Shown here piece by piece: positions 12,745-25,215 of a stretch of 64,000 bases of DNA. Source of the DNA: Oreohelix idahoensis (Eukaryota; Mollusca; Gastropoda; Stylommatophora; Oreohelicidae). Below the pieces are notes generated by a model that was given only the letters and a program-made list of their open reading frames with translations, was not told the origin of the DNA and did not search any database. Made by a program: the position numbers and the translations under genes. Numbering within the stretch: position 1 is the stretch's first letter; each line of letters opens with the position of its first letter. Location: contig JAMPIV010013768.1 of NCBI GenBank assembly GCA_024509875.1, positions 372,001-436,000 on the forward strand. The letters run 5' to 3'.

Positions 12745-14597
12745 CAAAATAGAAATAGATTTCCACGAGTGAGATGGTAGAAATTTATAGAGGCTGTCCC
12801 GGAAATCGAGAATCTCTCTCTCTTTCCGCCTATCTTCTACAACAGATCCAGAGGAGTTCAGACAGTCTATAAAAAATATATTATTAATATATATCTATCC
12901 ACTCACGTACACGCACATACAATTGACGACAGTTAGACACACAGACGTGGGAAAAACTATAACAATGATTATATAGATATTATGGGAACGAACTGACCAC
13001 CACACTGAAATAAATGTAGGTATAGTTTAATTATCATAGTAAACTTACATCACAACAACAAAAAATACATCAAAAGCATACACATAGTCATAAAAATCAA
13101 GGAATGCTACAATAGTGATAGACCCGTTTGTATGGTCCTTCCCTTGGATACATATATAGCTCACAGTCCCGTTAGAAGAAAATGATAACCCCAAAGAGTT
13201 ACAGATGCATATGATTGAGTCTATGGTTTCCCCCTTTTAAGGTATGGACAGACTTGATACTCTGCTTTATTCTAAGGGAAAATATTGTTAGCAATAACTT
13301 GCATAAAGGAAATTACAACGTAGGTGACTCAACACTTTTTATCTGTTAAATGAAATATGTTACATATTATGTACTCAATATAACTTACGTTTTTAAAATG
13401 CAAGCGTACAGCTTGACTTATCATTTAAAACTTCCCGTGCAATAAGTTATATTTAAAAATCATCAATCCTCATGAATTGGGAATACATACGTATTCCGTC
13501 AACACTCATGAGGCATCTAGCATTTATAAGTTAGTTTAGAAAAATTGTTCCCGACTGATTATTTAGCAGTTAAATTAAATTCATTATAGCTACATTGTTG
13601 TTTAAGCTAGAAATTATAATTTATTCTGCTTTCCACTGAAACTCGTCCCTAGAAAATAATACAGACTATATAAATTAAGCACTCTGCACCAAATCTAACT
13701 AGTGAAATATGAAATAAGCGATTATCACTTTAAACACTTCACAAAATACTAGATAATGATTATAATATATACCTCAACACACAGAACTACAGGTAATCGC
13801 ACACTTTAGAATTATACGCTGATATATTTATTTGAAGTCTAGAGCTCGGTAAATTTCCGAACAAACTAGGGCTTTGCTATACAGCTTATTCTATTCACGA
13901 ACAACCTGTCTACTGCGAATTTTGAGGACTGAATGAAAATAAAGTTTAACATTCTGGTTATATCTATTACCAGACAAAGGGTCCCACTTTATTTCGCCAA
14001 ACGAAATAATCTCCCCTTCCCATCTAAAACACCTTACATCAACTAGAAGACTACCATGAACTGACACTCGTGCGTTTTCACACCTCACGCTGATCAGGCC
14101 AACAGTAAGTGCCCTGTCAGCTGGGATTTACAGACAAATGTCTCAAACTGCGCCGAGGAGATGTCGGCTATCGCACCTCATTGAGCGCTCAGCCGATGCA
14201 ACTCGTTGTGGCAGGTGAAAATGCAGACAAATTTGTCGCCTATAGGTCTGGCGAAAGCGAATATTCCCAGTGTATTTCGTCTGGTGCAGGGAATGCTGTA
14301 GACATATGTCTGCTCCTATGTCTGGCCAGACGAATATATTCACAGTTTCGTCCACTGACACCTAATGCAATAGAATGCATTTTAACGCTCTCTCTCTGAC
14401 ACGTTATGTCATAAATGCGTTTACCAGTATGAGAAAGAAAACGGTAAAGTTGAGAATGGGGAAGAAAATATTTTTCGCAAACGAATGGATGCGAAAAATA
14501 CAGGAAAAAGGTAAAGAGTGATAATAAAATAGAGGACACGGGTGAAAGAAAAAGAAGAGGATATAGGCAATTTAAGATCAATAAACTCTCTGTGACA
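12745..14597 (-). repeat. solo LTR of family A, inverted, internally deleted
   Basis: Read on the minus strand, the block starts TGTCACAGAG at 14597 and follows the LTR of element A through the same T-rich start (14400-14597), the middle (13400-14000) and the end part around the TA-rich and TCTTCTAC blocks (12745-13000). About 700 bp corresponding to 2490-3180 of the 5' LTR is missing near 13300, and the last ~110 bp of the LTR are not recognisable. Divergence is much higher than between A's own LTRs, so this is an older insertion. No internal region is attached. Confidence 0.8.
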
Positions 14598-14807
14598 ATC
14601 GTCATTTTGCTCTGCACTCCCCATAGAGCACGGAGCATCCACTGTAGCTGGTCCCTTTCGCAGGAAGCCTATGCTAAGGGTCCACATGTTCTTGCAACGG
14701 GGGTTTCTGTTGTAATTTGTTTTACATGATGAGGTTGCCACCCCTTGCACAACCTCATTTTAGTCTCCGTGTACGACAGAATGATGGTGCTGTTGTTATT
14801 TTCATTT
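14598..14807. other. short spacer
   Basis: No gene. The piece TTTACATGATGAGGTTGCCACCC at about 14720-14745 resembles TTTACGTGATGAGGTAACCCG near 20635, so a small dispersed repeat may be present. Confidence 0.35.
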
Positions 14808-15074
14808 CTGCTTGCGTCAGGGTCAGCGAACCAGAGCTGACCAAGACCCTACTCCCCCTCCAAGTGGTGGTCCTGGAAACAGGCTGCATCACTGCAGTCT
14901 GGCTGAGAGAGTAGGGATCGAAGTGGGAAGGCAAACCAGGTCCCAAAAATGCCGTGCTGAAGTCGGATGTGTCGGCCGAAAGGTGCAGATATCGCAGCTT
15001 CGCTGTAAACGGACACATCGCAACCAACGTCCTTTTCAGGACGAACGAGGAAGAAGAAGAAGAAGAAGAAACAT
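14808..15074 (+). mobile_element. SINE-like element, 5'-truncated copy
   Basis: From CTGCTTGCGTCAG onward it matches the SINE-like elements at 15244-15551 (minus) and 54784-55092 (plus), including GTGGTGGTCCTGGAAAC and GGTGCAGATATC, and ends in a (GAA)n tail. The first ~45 bp of the family are missing. Small open frames across it are fortuitous, since they also appear in the other copies. Confidence 0.75.
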
Positions 15075-15243
15075 AAATTTGCCTCGTATTGGCCAGGCGT
15101 GTCCTGTTCAACCTAGTCGGTTATATTAGGTCGCATGTCCAAATATAAAAGATCATTTGGTCTGATTCACAAGTATCATAATAGTGACATGTTACAAGTA
15201 TCCGTATTTATATTACAATAGCTATGATTCTACATTGAGTTCT

Positions 15244-15551
15244 TCTTCTTCTTCTTCCTCGTTCGCCCTGAAAAGGACGGTGGTTGCGTTGTGCCTGTTT
15301 ACAACGTAGCTGTGATATCTGCACCTTTCGGTCGACACATCCGACTTCTGCACGGCATTTTTTAGGACCGGGTTTGCCTTCCCATTGCGATCCGTGCTCG
15401 CTCAGCCAGCCTGCACTGCTGCAGACTGTTTCCAGGACCACCACGTGGAGGTGGAGCACGGTCTTGACCAGCTCTGGTTCGCTGGTCCTGACGCAGGCAG
15501 TCAAGCTATGAGTCGCTGACTGCGGTCTCTATTGCTGCGTCTTGAGGTCCC
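15244..15551 (-). mobile_element. SINE-like element, full-length copy
   Basis: This 308-bp element on the minus strand has its (GAA)n tail at the left and its head (GGGGACCTCAAGACGCAGC) at the right. It is flanked by the 11-bp direct repeat CATTGAGTTCT at 15233-15243 and 15552-15562. The length agrees with the 309-bp copy at 54784-55092. There is no coding capacity. I could not identify convincing tRNA A and B boxes, so its RNA ancestor is unknown. Confidence 0.85.
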
Positions 15552-15562
15552 CATTGAGTTCT

Positions 15563-17996
15563 ATTCAAGCTCTCTCTTCAACCACCTCCATCGCTGCTAT
15601 TCTGTCCCATCCCACTTCCTTATTGTCCGCGCTTCGCCTTCCGGTCCTTTCTGATCTCGGGGGATAAGAAAAAGACAACTCCAAGAATGCAAAAGAATGG
15701 CTTGAAGATGCTTGTTTCACAAATCTTGTTTCACAAATCTTGACGTCAAAACGTGTGACATTATTTTGTGCCGATCTCTGCTTCACTACGGCAGTAATCA
15801 GTTACATTTGTTGTACTGACTTTATTACGTGTTTCAGTGGTCGACACCCTCTGTCTTTCTCTGCCATGTAGCAGATATTTTGTATTTTCAGACATTCTTA
15901 CACTTCTCTCAGCAATAATTCGTCTTCTCTGTTTACCTGACCATCCCTGCTGAGAGAGTAGACAGGTGATGCAATATTAACCGACAACCATGTTGGTTAA
16001 TCTCGGGTGTGGCCGACACCAGAATACAGATTAACACTAAAATCGCCCAGCGCATTTGTTTAACCTCTGATAAGGTCAGGGTGCATTCTTTGCAAAGATG
16101 ATAATACGCTGAAAGTTTGATAGCCACTACGGGAAGATACCTTATTTGTCAGCGCACAGGAATGACATAATCATTTTCTGCACACCTTGATAAATGTAAG
16201 ATGTTGTAATTGTAGACAGTGCATAGAATGCAATCGGATGTTTTATTGCCATATATGAGAGAGGTGACCTTTTGCATCACGCACATTATGTCAGGCGGAA
16301 ATAATTTTGAAATTACCCCACCTGAGCACGCATGTTTTAAACGATTGGAGCCCTGCTTAGCATTGTAACTAACAACTGTGGGGGAGGACAGGCAATATAA
16401 CCTGACATTTTTGCAGTTTTAAGACACTGTGAAAATCACTCGTGCCAAGAAGACCATCAGACTGCCAGAATCCCATTTCATATATATCAGACCGGACTTC
16501 GTGGAACATCTTGAAAGACTTAAAGAGCCCAGGAAAACCCTTTTAATCAGGAGAACCGGAATCTGAGGAAACTGACAACACGGAGTCTTATGGAATTCAT
16601 TGTTGACATAACAATACCACAGAAACGTGTAAAAAGGCACCTGAGCAAACAGTCTGTGAGCAAAGATTGGCGTCAGTTGTGCATTTTACATTCTATATTT
16701 TTCATTACTAACAAGTGAACTAATATGTATATATTGCCATGTGAGTATTAATATGTGAAAATTGCTAGTTTATGTTCAAGTCATTTGAGGCTGGCAAACC
16801 CATCGAATAGAATGATGATTTCATGAACCACCTCTGCAAGGGCTGGTGACTGCTTTATTGCTAGTTTCTTAAGGATAACTAAAAGCATAGGTAGTCCCAG
16901 GTTCCACAGGGAGCAGGGAGGGAAAGATGAAAGAAATGATGTACATTCTAATTATGATATTTACATTTTCAAACCAATGTAAATGTCTGTGTAAACATAT
17001 ACTTTAAAATAAATAAAATTTCAAGCTTTCCAACCAGTGTTGACGTAAATGAAAATATATTCACTCTATAATGTGAACATTTTCAACCAGTGGAGATGTA
17101 AATGTAAACATATTCTATCTGTACTATTAACCTTTTCATTTGAATGTAAAGTAAATTTAACGATATTCAATTTAAATATAAAGAAATTTTTCTCTCGAGG
17201 GATTAAGCTTAATACTCATCGAGGGTATAGTCTGAGGGAGATGGGAAGGTGGAATAGGAAGATGAGGACACATATGTATGTGTCGGGAAACTCAGTACTT
17301 AGAGGGTATTCGTTTCTTTTCTTTTACCATACTAGTTGGTGGTACCAGCTGAGGGTACTAATCTCTGGAACAAAGTGAGGGTAGGAGTGGCCAGACGTCG
17401 AGCTAGACATCATCATAAAAGGGTCTTAGAGTCACGGTACCAGCTTTACAGTTACTCCCTGATCTTACTTGGAACGTGCTGCGCCTTTAATCTTGACCAA
17501 AGACGCGAGAACTCCGGTGACCTATCTGCACATAACCCAAAAACCCAGCCGGAGCAGAAACTACCATTTGCAGCTAAGTCAAACCTAAAAGCTGCCAAGT
17601 GACTTCTTAAATAAAACCATCATTTCATCACAACAGTAATGATAATTTTTTCTGATAAATCATTATTCATTCTTTTAAAACCTTGTTAAACCTAAATGAT
17701 TATTAAATCTGTTATTTGTAAATATACAAATTTAACGTCGATGTAGTCATTTAGAATATACTGCATGTTTGTCCCAATTTACTAAAAACACTCTAAACAG
17801 AGCTATGTCATAATAAGAAGAATTCCACTGAGTAAATCAGGGTGGGGACTTGAACGAGCTGAAATTAATAATTGCTTAATTCTTCATAAAAGGCGGCAGA
17901 TCAGATATAAGTTAACAATTGCCCTGCCCAACCCAGCATTGTTCCTGACTTCTGAAATATCTTATGAAATCAGCCTTGAGATAGAAGCATCATTAT
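15563..17996. other. long stretch without recognised genes
   Basis: Nothing I recognise. Frames are short. Between 16950 and 17130 a loose repeat of a CAACCAGTG..GTAAATG..CATATTC-type block occurs about three times at roughly 70-bp spacing, suggesting a decayed tandem repeat. Confidence 0.4.
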
Positions 17997-18118
17997 CCTT
18001 CTATCTACAACTCTGCCAAGAGTAATCTTGTGCGAAGGTAGACACCTTTGAAGACCCATATAAGATACTCTCGAGTTTTGGCCACTGTTGGACCACTACT
18101 GCAAAGCAGGGGAGGCAA
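17997..18118 (+). pseudogene. short LINE fragment
   Basis: This block matches 10616-10737 in the LINE at 10454-11895, including TTTTGGCCACTGTTGGACCACTA and CTGCAAAGCAGGGGAGGCAAT. It is a small broken piece of the same LINE family with no usable frame. Confidence 0.8.
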
Positions 18119-18345
18119 TTCTATGACAAAACTATGGGAAAATATGCTTAATTGTGCAATGCAGTAATGGATGCAGTCCCAATAATAACTAGGATTCTCT
18201 TTTCTTGATATTTTTTCACTAGAAAAATAGAATAAACATAAAAATTTGTGATGGACAATGTGAATTTTAAAAGGCACAAACAACGTCATTTATATTATAA
18301 GAACATTAAAAGAAAGATCTATAATTGTGCTTCAGAGAATACATT
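18119..18345. other. spacer between LINE fragments
   Basis: AT-rich sequence with no recognised feature. Confidence 0.35.
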
Positions 18346-20090
18346 AAGATGAGATCAAGGATGAATTCTATCAACAACTGCAGAAAGAAATGGAAGACAC
18401 ACCTAGATATGATCTTATCGTAGTAATGGGAGACCTCAATGCGAAAGTTGGAACACACAATACATATAATGAAAGAGTAATGGGGAAATGCGGCAGCGGA
18501 ACAGCAAACGAAAATGGGGATAAAATAAGTTTCTGTAGCATTAACAACCTGGTCATTGGAAGAACACCTTTCCCACACAAAGAAATTCACAAATTAACAT
18601 GGGAATCACCAAATGGTAGCGGACAGAAACCAGATAGACCACATTATGATTAATGGTAGATGGAGACATGTATTACCAGATGTGAAGGTAAGAAGAGGTG
18701 CGGATGTGGGAAGTGATCACTATTTAGTAGTAGCAAAACTGAAAGCGAAACTCAGAACGGCTGGACCAACTGTAACTACGCAGAAAAGGTTTGACATCAG
18801 CAAATTGAAGGACCCCACTTTCCAGAAAAGCTTTTGCGGCTGACATAAAGAAGCAATATCAAATTGCCAAAAGTCAGGAAAAAACATTGACTGATGATAT
18901 AAATTCAACACCATTTCAACAATATTTAAGGAAAGCAGCAAATCATGTTTGGGATTCCAGGAAAAGAAGATTCAAGACTGGATAACACCAGAAACATTAA
19001 ACACCATAACGATGAGAAAGGAAATGAAAAGAAAAAAAAAACAGAAGCGAAGTCCCCCAGGTTAAAGCAACTATATAACGAACAGTACAGTCAGCTGGAC
19101 AAGGAAGTTAAACGCCAAACCCGAGCCAACAAAAGGAATTTCTTAGACGATCTTGTAAGACAGGCAGAAGAGGCAACACTGAGAAATGAACAAAGCGCAG
19201 CACACAATATAACTAAAATCATCAGCGGAAAACGAGGTGCAAACAATATTACATTAGTAAGAGATAAGCAAGGAAATCTCATCACGACAGCAGAGGGACA
19301 GGAAACCAGATGGGCAGAGCATTTCAGAGAAACTCTAAACAAGGAACCACCAGAGACACAATTGAATGTTCCTGAGGCTGAAAACGATCTATATATTAAT
19401 ACAGATATTCCACGAAAAGAAGAAATTATCACAGCAATCAAAGGGTAAAGAATGGAAAAGCTCCTGGCCATGATAACTTAAATGCAGAGCTATTTAAGAC
19501 AGACCCTGAGCTATCAGCAGAACTATTAGAACCACTATTTGCACAAATCTGGAAAACAGGGACAACACCAACGGAGTGGAACAAAGGAATAATTGTCAAA
19601 TTGTCCAAGAAGGGAGATCTTGCAGACTGCAATAATAATTGGAGAGGAATCACTCTTCTCTCAGTTCCCAGCAAAATATTAGGCGGGATAATTATACAGA
19701 GAATTTCAAAGGCAGTAGACCACAAACTGAGGAAAGCAGGATTTAGAAAGAACAGAAGATGTGTAGATCATATATTTACCCTCAGGAACAATTATAGAGC
19801 AGTGCTCAAACAGCTGTACATTAATTTCGTTGATTTTGTAAAGGCTTTTGGCAGTAAACATAGGGACAGTTTATGGAAAATACGGAGGGTTTCTGGAATC
19901 CCAAGCTGCATATTGTCAATCATAAAAAGCCTCTATGCCAACTTTACGTGTAGCATTGGGCAGAGCAACCTAACCTTTGAGGTGAAGACAGGAGTACGAC
20001 AGGGATGCCCCTTATCAACCACTCTATTTTTAACAGTCATAGATTGGGTGATGCGCCAGACAACAGAGGGTTCTAGGAATTCTGGGGGGA
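18346..20090 (+). pseudogene. LINE: APE endonuclease C-terminal half and RT, both ends lost
   Basis: The first frame (from 18346) carries the later part of an AP-type endonuclease: VMGDLNAKVG near 18423, then a QIDH-like block and GADVGSDH near 18700. The frame changes near 18620 and breaks near 18840. A basic linker follows (18945-19448). RT motifs come next: a fingers segment (NNWRGITLLSVPSK near 19630), an altered active-site strand (FVDFVKAF near 19830, where FVDFEKAF is usual) and GVRQGCPLS near 19990. The match ends near 20075, before the FADD motif. Database hits to this family are often misnamed craniofacial development protein 2. It is a dead LINE closely related to the endonuclease half at 61765-63200. 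Confidence 0.8.
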
Positions 20091-21433
20091 GAGTCCATGC
20101 ACTGGCTAGTTAAGTTCACTCAGCTGTCCAGCTGTTGACATAGCATTTCTTGACACTTCCATGTCAAGTCAGGATTCGAATACGTTTGGAAACACGTACG
20201 TTGTACAAATAAATCTCACAAGCTTGCCGCTTTGAATGTCCCCTAGATCCGTCTCTAAGGATTTTTGTCTAGAACTGAGTACCGGATCTCCCGTAAATCT
20301 TTTTGTCTCCAGATGTAGGTATCACGAGACTTCCGCTTTCCTCCACCATTTCATCTTCCTCCGAATCTTTCCGATGCTCATGAGCACGCAATCTCGGGCC
20401 ACGGAGACAGATGAAAGTGTGGTTGGAAAGCGTTAGAGAGCAAATGATTCCTAGTATATTCTGTCACTCTGAATAGCAGTTTTGGCATATAAAATATATA
20501 CAGCATGATATTATCATCATCCTCTTTCTGCTCCCTGTTTAACATGGGTCTACCTCTGACATTAGTTCTTGCGAGGAAACTCGCACGAAGCAGTCACTAG
20601 CTCTTGCGGTGATGGTTTATGTGGCAATTTATTTTACGTGATGAGGTAACCCGCCCAATACGCAACTTTATATAAACAAGCATATTTATACATATTAAAT
20701 ACACATATAAGAATGAAAAAAAAATAGGCATGTAAGACTCACCCCTTCGTAGAGTATCAAACGCTTTTGCAAAGGAGGTTGATATTGCATAATGCAGCAG
20801 TGGAGATGCAATATTCCCAACATGACGATACTGTTTTTGCTAATCTACCAATCCTAACTTTAACACTTGGGGAAGATTCCCAGGAACAGTGATTATATAC
20901 TTTTACTGAAGTATTACGTTTTTAATTTCACAAAGTTACTTCTAATTTAAATTATGTTCTATAGTGAAATCTTATCCTATTGCCTCTCTGGGGGATAGCT
21001 TCGCTAATTACCTGTAACGCCGGAAAATGATTGCTTCTCAAGTTCTGGTTAGTATTGTCAGAAGCAATGTCAGGTCACCCCAGATAGGTAAACAAGCAAG
21101 TTATCTTGTAAGTAACTATCCCTTTCCTAATTCTACAATATTTTCCGTCTCATCTACCCCAACTGGGCGGAAACAATTTAAGTAATTCTAGGGTCTTGCC
21201 AGACAAATTAATCCATTATATGTCAATACATAACAGTCAACAGTTCCTGCTTAAGATAAGAAACCAGGTTCTTCATTCACCTAATCTATTGTCGTAGCAT
21301 CGCTGAGCTGACTTTTCCCAACCAATGGATAAAACTGCGAGGAGTGGCTGCAACCTCAAATCTGGTTGTTATCTAAGGGGAGCGTTCAACTGGCGAGAAA
21401 TAATTACTGGAAAATGAAGACGAAAAGAATATA
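20091..21433. other. stretch without recognised genes
   Basis: No gene seen. Near 20635 there is the small GATGAGGT-containing block that also occurs near 14725. Frames of up to 66 codons have no recognisable content. Confidence 0.4.
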
Positions 21434-21815
21434 TTAGAAAGGATAGGGCAGACAAAATGGATGCGCGAATAGGACGTTCCGTGACAGATCCCTAGAGGTC
21501 ATGAATATCAGTTGGTGGCCATAGTATAAACTACTTGAGATACGCTGAAGATACAGTCTTAACAGTGCAAAGGAATTGCAGGAAATAATAGTGACAGAAA
21601 GTAAAAATATTAGCCTTAATAGCAAAACGACAACAGTAATGATCATCTCGAAGAAAATGATATCTCTAGTTGCTCAGTCAAAGTAAATGGAACATTTTTA
21701 AAACAAGTCAATTGATTCAAATACCTGGGCACGTTCAAGACATCAGATGGAAAATTCATTTCAGAAGTGAAGAGTAGAATAGCAAAATCTAAAACAGCAT
21801 TCTATTAAATGATGA
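21434..21815 (+). pseudogene. LINE RT palm/thumb fragment
   Basis: Reading through stops and shifts, the sequence spells the region around the RT active site, with YLRYAEDTVL at about 21531-21560 where YADD is usual. A thumb-like stretch (NSKTTTVMIISKK) and a segment with FKYLGTF follow. The catalytic pair is altered and the frame is interrupted, so this is a relic. It belongs to a different LINE subfamily from 10454-11895. It lies about 50 bp before the minisatellite. Confidence 0.65.
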
Positions 21816-21865
21816 CATGATAGCTTACGTCACTAGACATTATACTTGAAGGGGAAGTAACTTAT

Positions 21866-22405
21866 AAGTTTGTTACTTCTAAGTGTGTTACCAATGCCCA
21901 AACTGATACACTTGTAAGTGTGTTACCAATGCCCAAATTGGTACACTTGTAAGTGTGTTACCAATGCCCAAAATTGGTACACTTGTAAGTGTGTTACCAA
22001 TGCCAAAATGCGTACACTTGGAAGTGTGTTACAATGCCCAAATTGGTACACTTGTAAGTGTGTTATCAATGCCCAAATTGATACACTTGTAAGTAAGTTA
22101 CCAATGCCCCAATTTGTAAGTGTTACCAATGCCCAAATTGGTACACTTCTAAGTGTGTGCTACCAATGCCCAAGTTGGTACACTTCTAAGTGTGTTACCA
22201 ATGCCCAAATTGGTACACTCCTAAGCGTGTTACCAATGACCTAATTGGTACACTTGTAAGTGTGTTACCAATTTCCAAGTTGGTACACTTCTAAGTGTGT
22301 TACCAATGACAAAATTGGTACACTTCTAAGTGTGTTACCAATGACCAAATTGGTACACTTCTATTTGTTATCAATAAACAAATTGGTGCATTTCTAAGTG
22401 TGTTA
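21866..22405. repeat. ~36-bp minisatellite with palindromic core
   Basis: About 15 units of a repeat of the form TAAGTGTGTTACCAATG followed by CCCAAATTGGTACACTT. Each unit contains ACCAAT...ATTGGT, an imperfect palindrome that can fold back. Units vary in length and by substitutions. Two more units lie at 60056-60122 in a different context. Confidence 0.9.
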
Positions 22406-23030
22406 CTGTCACCTTTTTTTTTTTTTTTTTAAATTTCCTCGCATGAGGTTGCATATTTTTTCCTCGCATGAGGTTGCATTGGTCCCTGCCCATACCCGGC
22501 TCTGGTCAAGACCCAATGACACCATGTGTCACTGTAGTGGTCTTCCGTGTTTTCACACAAAGGACCTAATGACATAAATGTCACTACTGGTCCCTGTGTA
22601 TAGACACATGATCCTAACCAAAAGCCGATATTTTTTTTTTTATTTTTTTTTTAATTTCCTCGCATGAGGTTGGATATTTTTTCCTCGCATGAGGTTGCAT
22701 TGGCCCCAGCCAAACCCGGCTCTGGTCAAGACCACATGTCCCAACACACGAAGACCCAATGACACCATGTGTCATTGTAGTGATCTTCTATGTTCTTACA
22801 CAAAGGACCTCATGACATAAATGTCTTTTTTTTTTCCCTCGCATGAGGTCGCATTGTCCCCGCCCCAAACCCGGCTCTGGTCAAGACCACATGTCCCAAC
22901 ACACGAAGACCCAATGACACCATGTGTCATTGTAGTGGTCTTCTATGTTCTTACACAAAGGACCTCATGACATAAATGTCACTACTGGTACCTGCGTCTA
23001 GACACATGATCCTAGCCAAAGGCCGGATAT
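22406..23030. repeat. three tandem copies of a ~200-bp T-headed unit
   Basis: Each unit starts with a poly-T tract and TTCCTCGCATGAGGTTG and continues through CCCGGCTCTGGTCAAGACC, ACCATGTGTCA and GACATAAATGTC. Copies start near 22415, 22630 and 22827. Copies 1 and 3 share a tail (GACACATGATCCTA..AAAGCCG) that copy 2 lacks. The CGCATGAGG core is doubled in units 1 and 2. There is no coding capacity. Poly-T heads suggest an inverted SINE-like retroposon that was then duplicated in tandem. Confidence 0.75.
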
Positions 23031-24717
23031 TAGGCTGTTGGGTTTGCTAGGAGCATTATAAATGCTCAAGCAGGAATTATAAGCGGGATTTGGTTTTGGT
23101 TAAGGAGGAAAGTATAAAAAAATGGTTTAAGAAATAAGAATGGATTTGAATAAAGACTATTTGTCTTGCTAAAAGGGAGATAAAATGAGTGAAATAATAC
23201 TTTGATCAAAGGGAGGAGACTCTGAATATTAAGGTCAGGGGAGGAAAGTGCTTAATTACACTTAAGTAGATTTGGTGAGTTGGTAATTATGGTTTAGAAA
23301 ATGTACATATAAGAATTGTATAGTGAGCTTTAGAGAAGACAAAATAAGGTTAAGTCAAATTATGCAAAGGGAGACAACGGTTAATTACCTCCCTTATATG
23401 ATTAAGTGAGTTGAGAGAAAAAAAATATGCACGTGAAAAGTTTACCAGGACAACGGATGACATTTCACTGAGTTGTTTACACAGCGGATAAGCGTGAACA
23501 TATTCCAGCTGAGTGGAGAATAGGAGGAACCAATGAATTTACAAAAAAACAAGGACAGATCAGCTGATAATGATTTTATAGAGGAGAACACACTTGGACA
23601 CGCTGGTGAGCGGTCGCATTTTTCGGAGGAGCAGTCCTAGTTAAGGACGTAGAGTGGCAGGAATGTGTTTTCTGCCAGGCTCAAGTTCAATTTCTGTGGG
23701 AAACAGAATGAATACTTCTGAAGAATCATATAGACCTAGTTAGAGTAGTAGAATCTATTCACATATGAAAGACAAAGCTGTGTTTAAAGTATAGGCTTAG
23801 TGATAAGGGGTGATAGTAAGAAATATGAGTGTTGTGAGGATTCTGTGAAACCAAAGTAAGTAGGTCCTTTGACTCATAACTTTTGATAGACATTGAATAG
23901 AATGATTTCAGAAGCTGAAATAAAGTATTACAAGGTTAACGACGCTTACAACTAAGTGAGCGCAGGATAATGAGAAATGAAGCTGAAGCTACAAAATTGA
24001 CTATGAGGTGGATAAAATGAGACTAAGTAAGCATCTGAGAAGATTTACAGAAGAATGTGGATTTAATAGCCGTGCTGGGCTATTGTGTAATGAACTTTGC
24101 AATATTGACTGTTACAAGTAAGATGAGTAAGAAATTGAAGGGTGATTGTATTTACAGGATGAAACATGCGCTCTCTAGCAGGTATAAGTATGAGAATACT
24201 GCAACAGGTGTACCCAATGTGCTAATTGGCATATATGAATTTTAAGATGATGGTATTTTGATTAATAGGAGTCAAATCTGACAGGATTAGTAGAGGAGAG
24301 AAAACAACTCAGGAAAGAGTTGATGAAAGGCTTGGGAGAAGCCAGAATAAATAGAATAGCCTTAAGGGAAGAAAATAGGTATAAACCATATCTGATAATG
24401 TTCTCAGGTAGAGAGCTATATATATATGCATAGGTAAATGAATGTGCCCAGGAGGAATAGGACATACAAGAGACAGGAAATGTTTGTACCTGGAATTTGT
24501 ACCACATGCCTCTGTTATGATGAACTTCTGAGATGTAAATAAAATGTTTGTTTTGATGGAACGTTTCTCAAGTTGGGTTAAGTCTCTAAAAGTTTGTTGA
24601 GTGCTAGAGTAAACAAGATACTGGATATAAAGAAAATCACCACTATACGAAGTTGTCACTAAGTAACATCACAAGGAGGGATGGAACGAGTTAGGTTGGA
24701 AGCTTGAGATATATCAT
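23031..24717. other. AT-rich stretch without recognised genes
   Basis: I see nothing recognisable. The longest frames are about 60-116 codons and lack known motifs. It ends with ATCAT (24713-24717), the left target duplication of element D. Confidence 0.45.
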
Positions 24718-25215
24718 TGTTGCATGGTGGTTTGCTCTGAACAATGTTCCATGTGATATGAATAAAACAATTATAAATTTTATGGCCATTGTTTTTTCTT
24801 TGATATGTTAGTTTTTTTTATTCAGTGATAGTGCATCGTGCCTTCGATGGAAGCTTAAGCGAATGCGGGGGTGGAAGATTCCGAACAATACTTGAACCTC
24901 CATAAATTTCCCTCTCATATAGAGTTCTAGGACTGACCCTGGTCCATCAAAAAAATGCATATATAAATGGCTATATCATGCCATTGAATTGGAAGGTTAG
25001 AAAAACGCAGCTATTCAGCTTGGCGGTCAAGTAACAAAGGGTAGCGTTTCTTAGTTACCGACTGTGACCCAAACAACGCTATACACGTCATAATCGATCG
25101 TGTATGGAGCGTTCAATAATTGAAACATCTATCGCAATATATTAAATGCCTTAACCTTTACAATTGCACGTCTGATAACCTTTAGCAGACGGCGTTAATA
25201 TCATATACCGTAACA
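24718..25215 (-). repeat. LTR of element D (3' in element direction)
   Basis: 498 bp. On the plus strand it starts TGTTGCATGG and ends ACCGTAACA. I saw no difference from 32157-32654. Just inside it, at 25216-25262, lies GGGGAAAAAAAAATCGATAG, whose complement is next to the position expected for a polypurine tract. Confidence 0.95.

Noticed and set aside
14755..15504. Conserved-looking small proteins on both strands
   Set aside because: They are readings of SINE-like copies in opposite orientation.
17049..17602. Overlapping frames of 109 and 88 codons as a host gene
   Set aside because: No motifs, no start context or splice evidence, and a decayed tandem repeat overlaps the first.
18390..18653. 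Host gene resembling craniofacial development protein 2
   Set aside because: The motifs (GDLNAKVG, GSDH) are those of a LINE AP-endonuclease, followed by RT. The name is a known misannotation.
21918..22244. 108-codon Cys-rich repetitive frame, and a superficially CRISPR-like spacing
   Set aside because: It is the minisatellite read as protein. There are no unique spacers, and this is eukaryotic repeat DNA.
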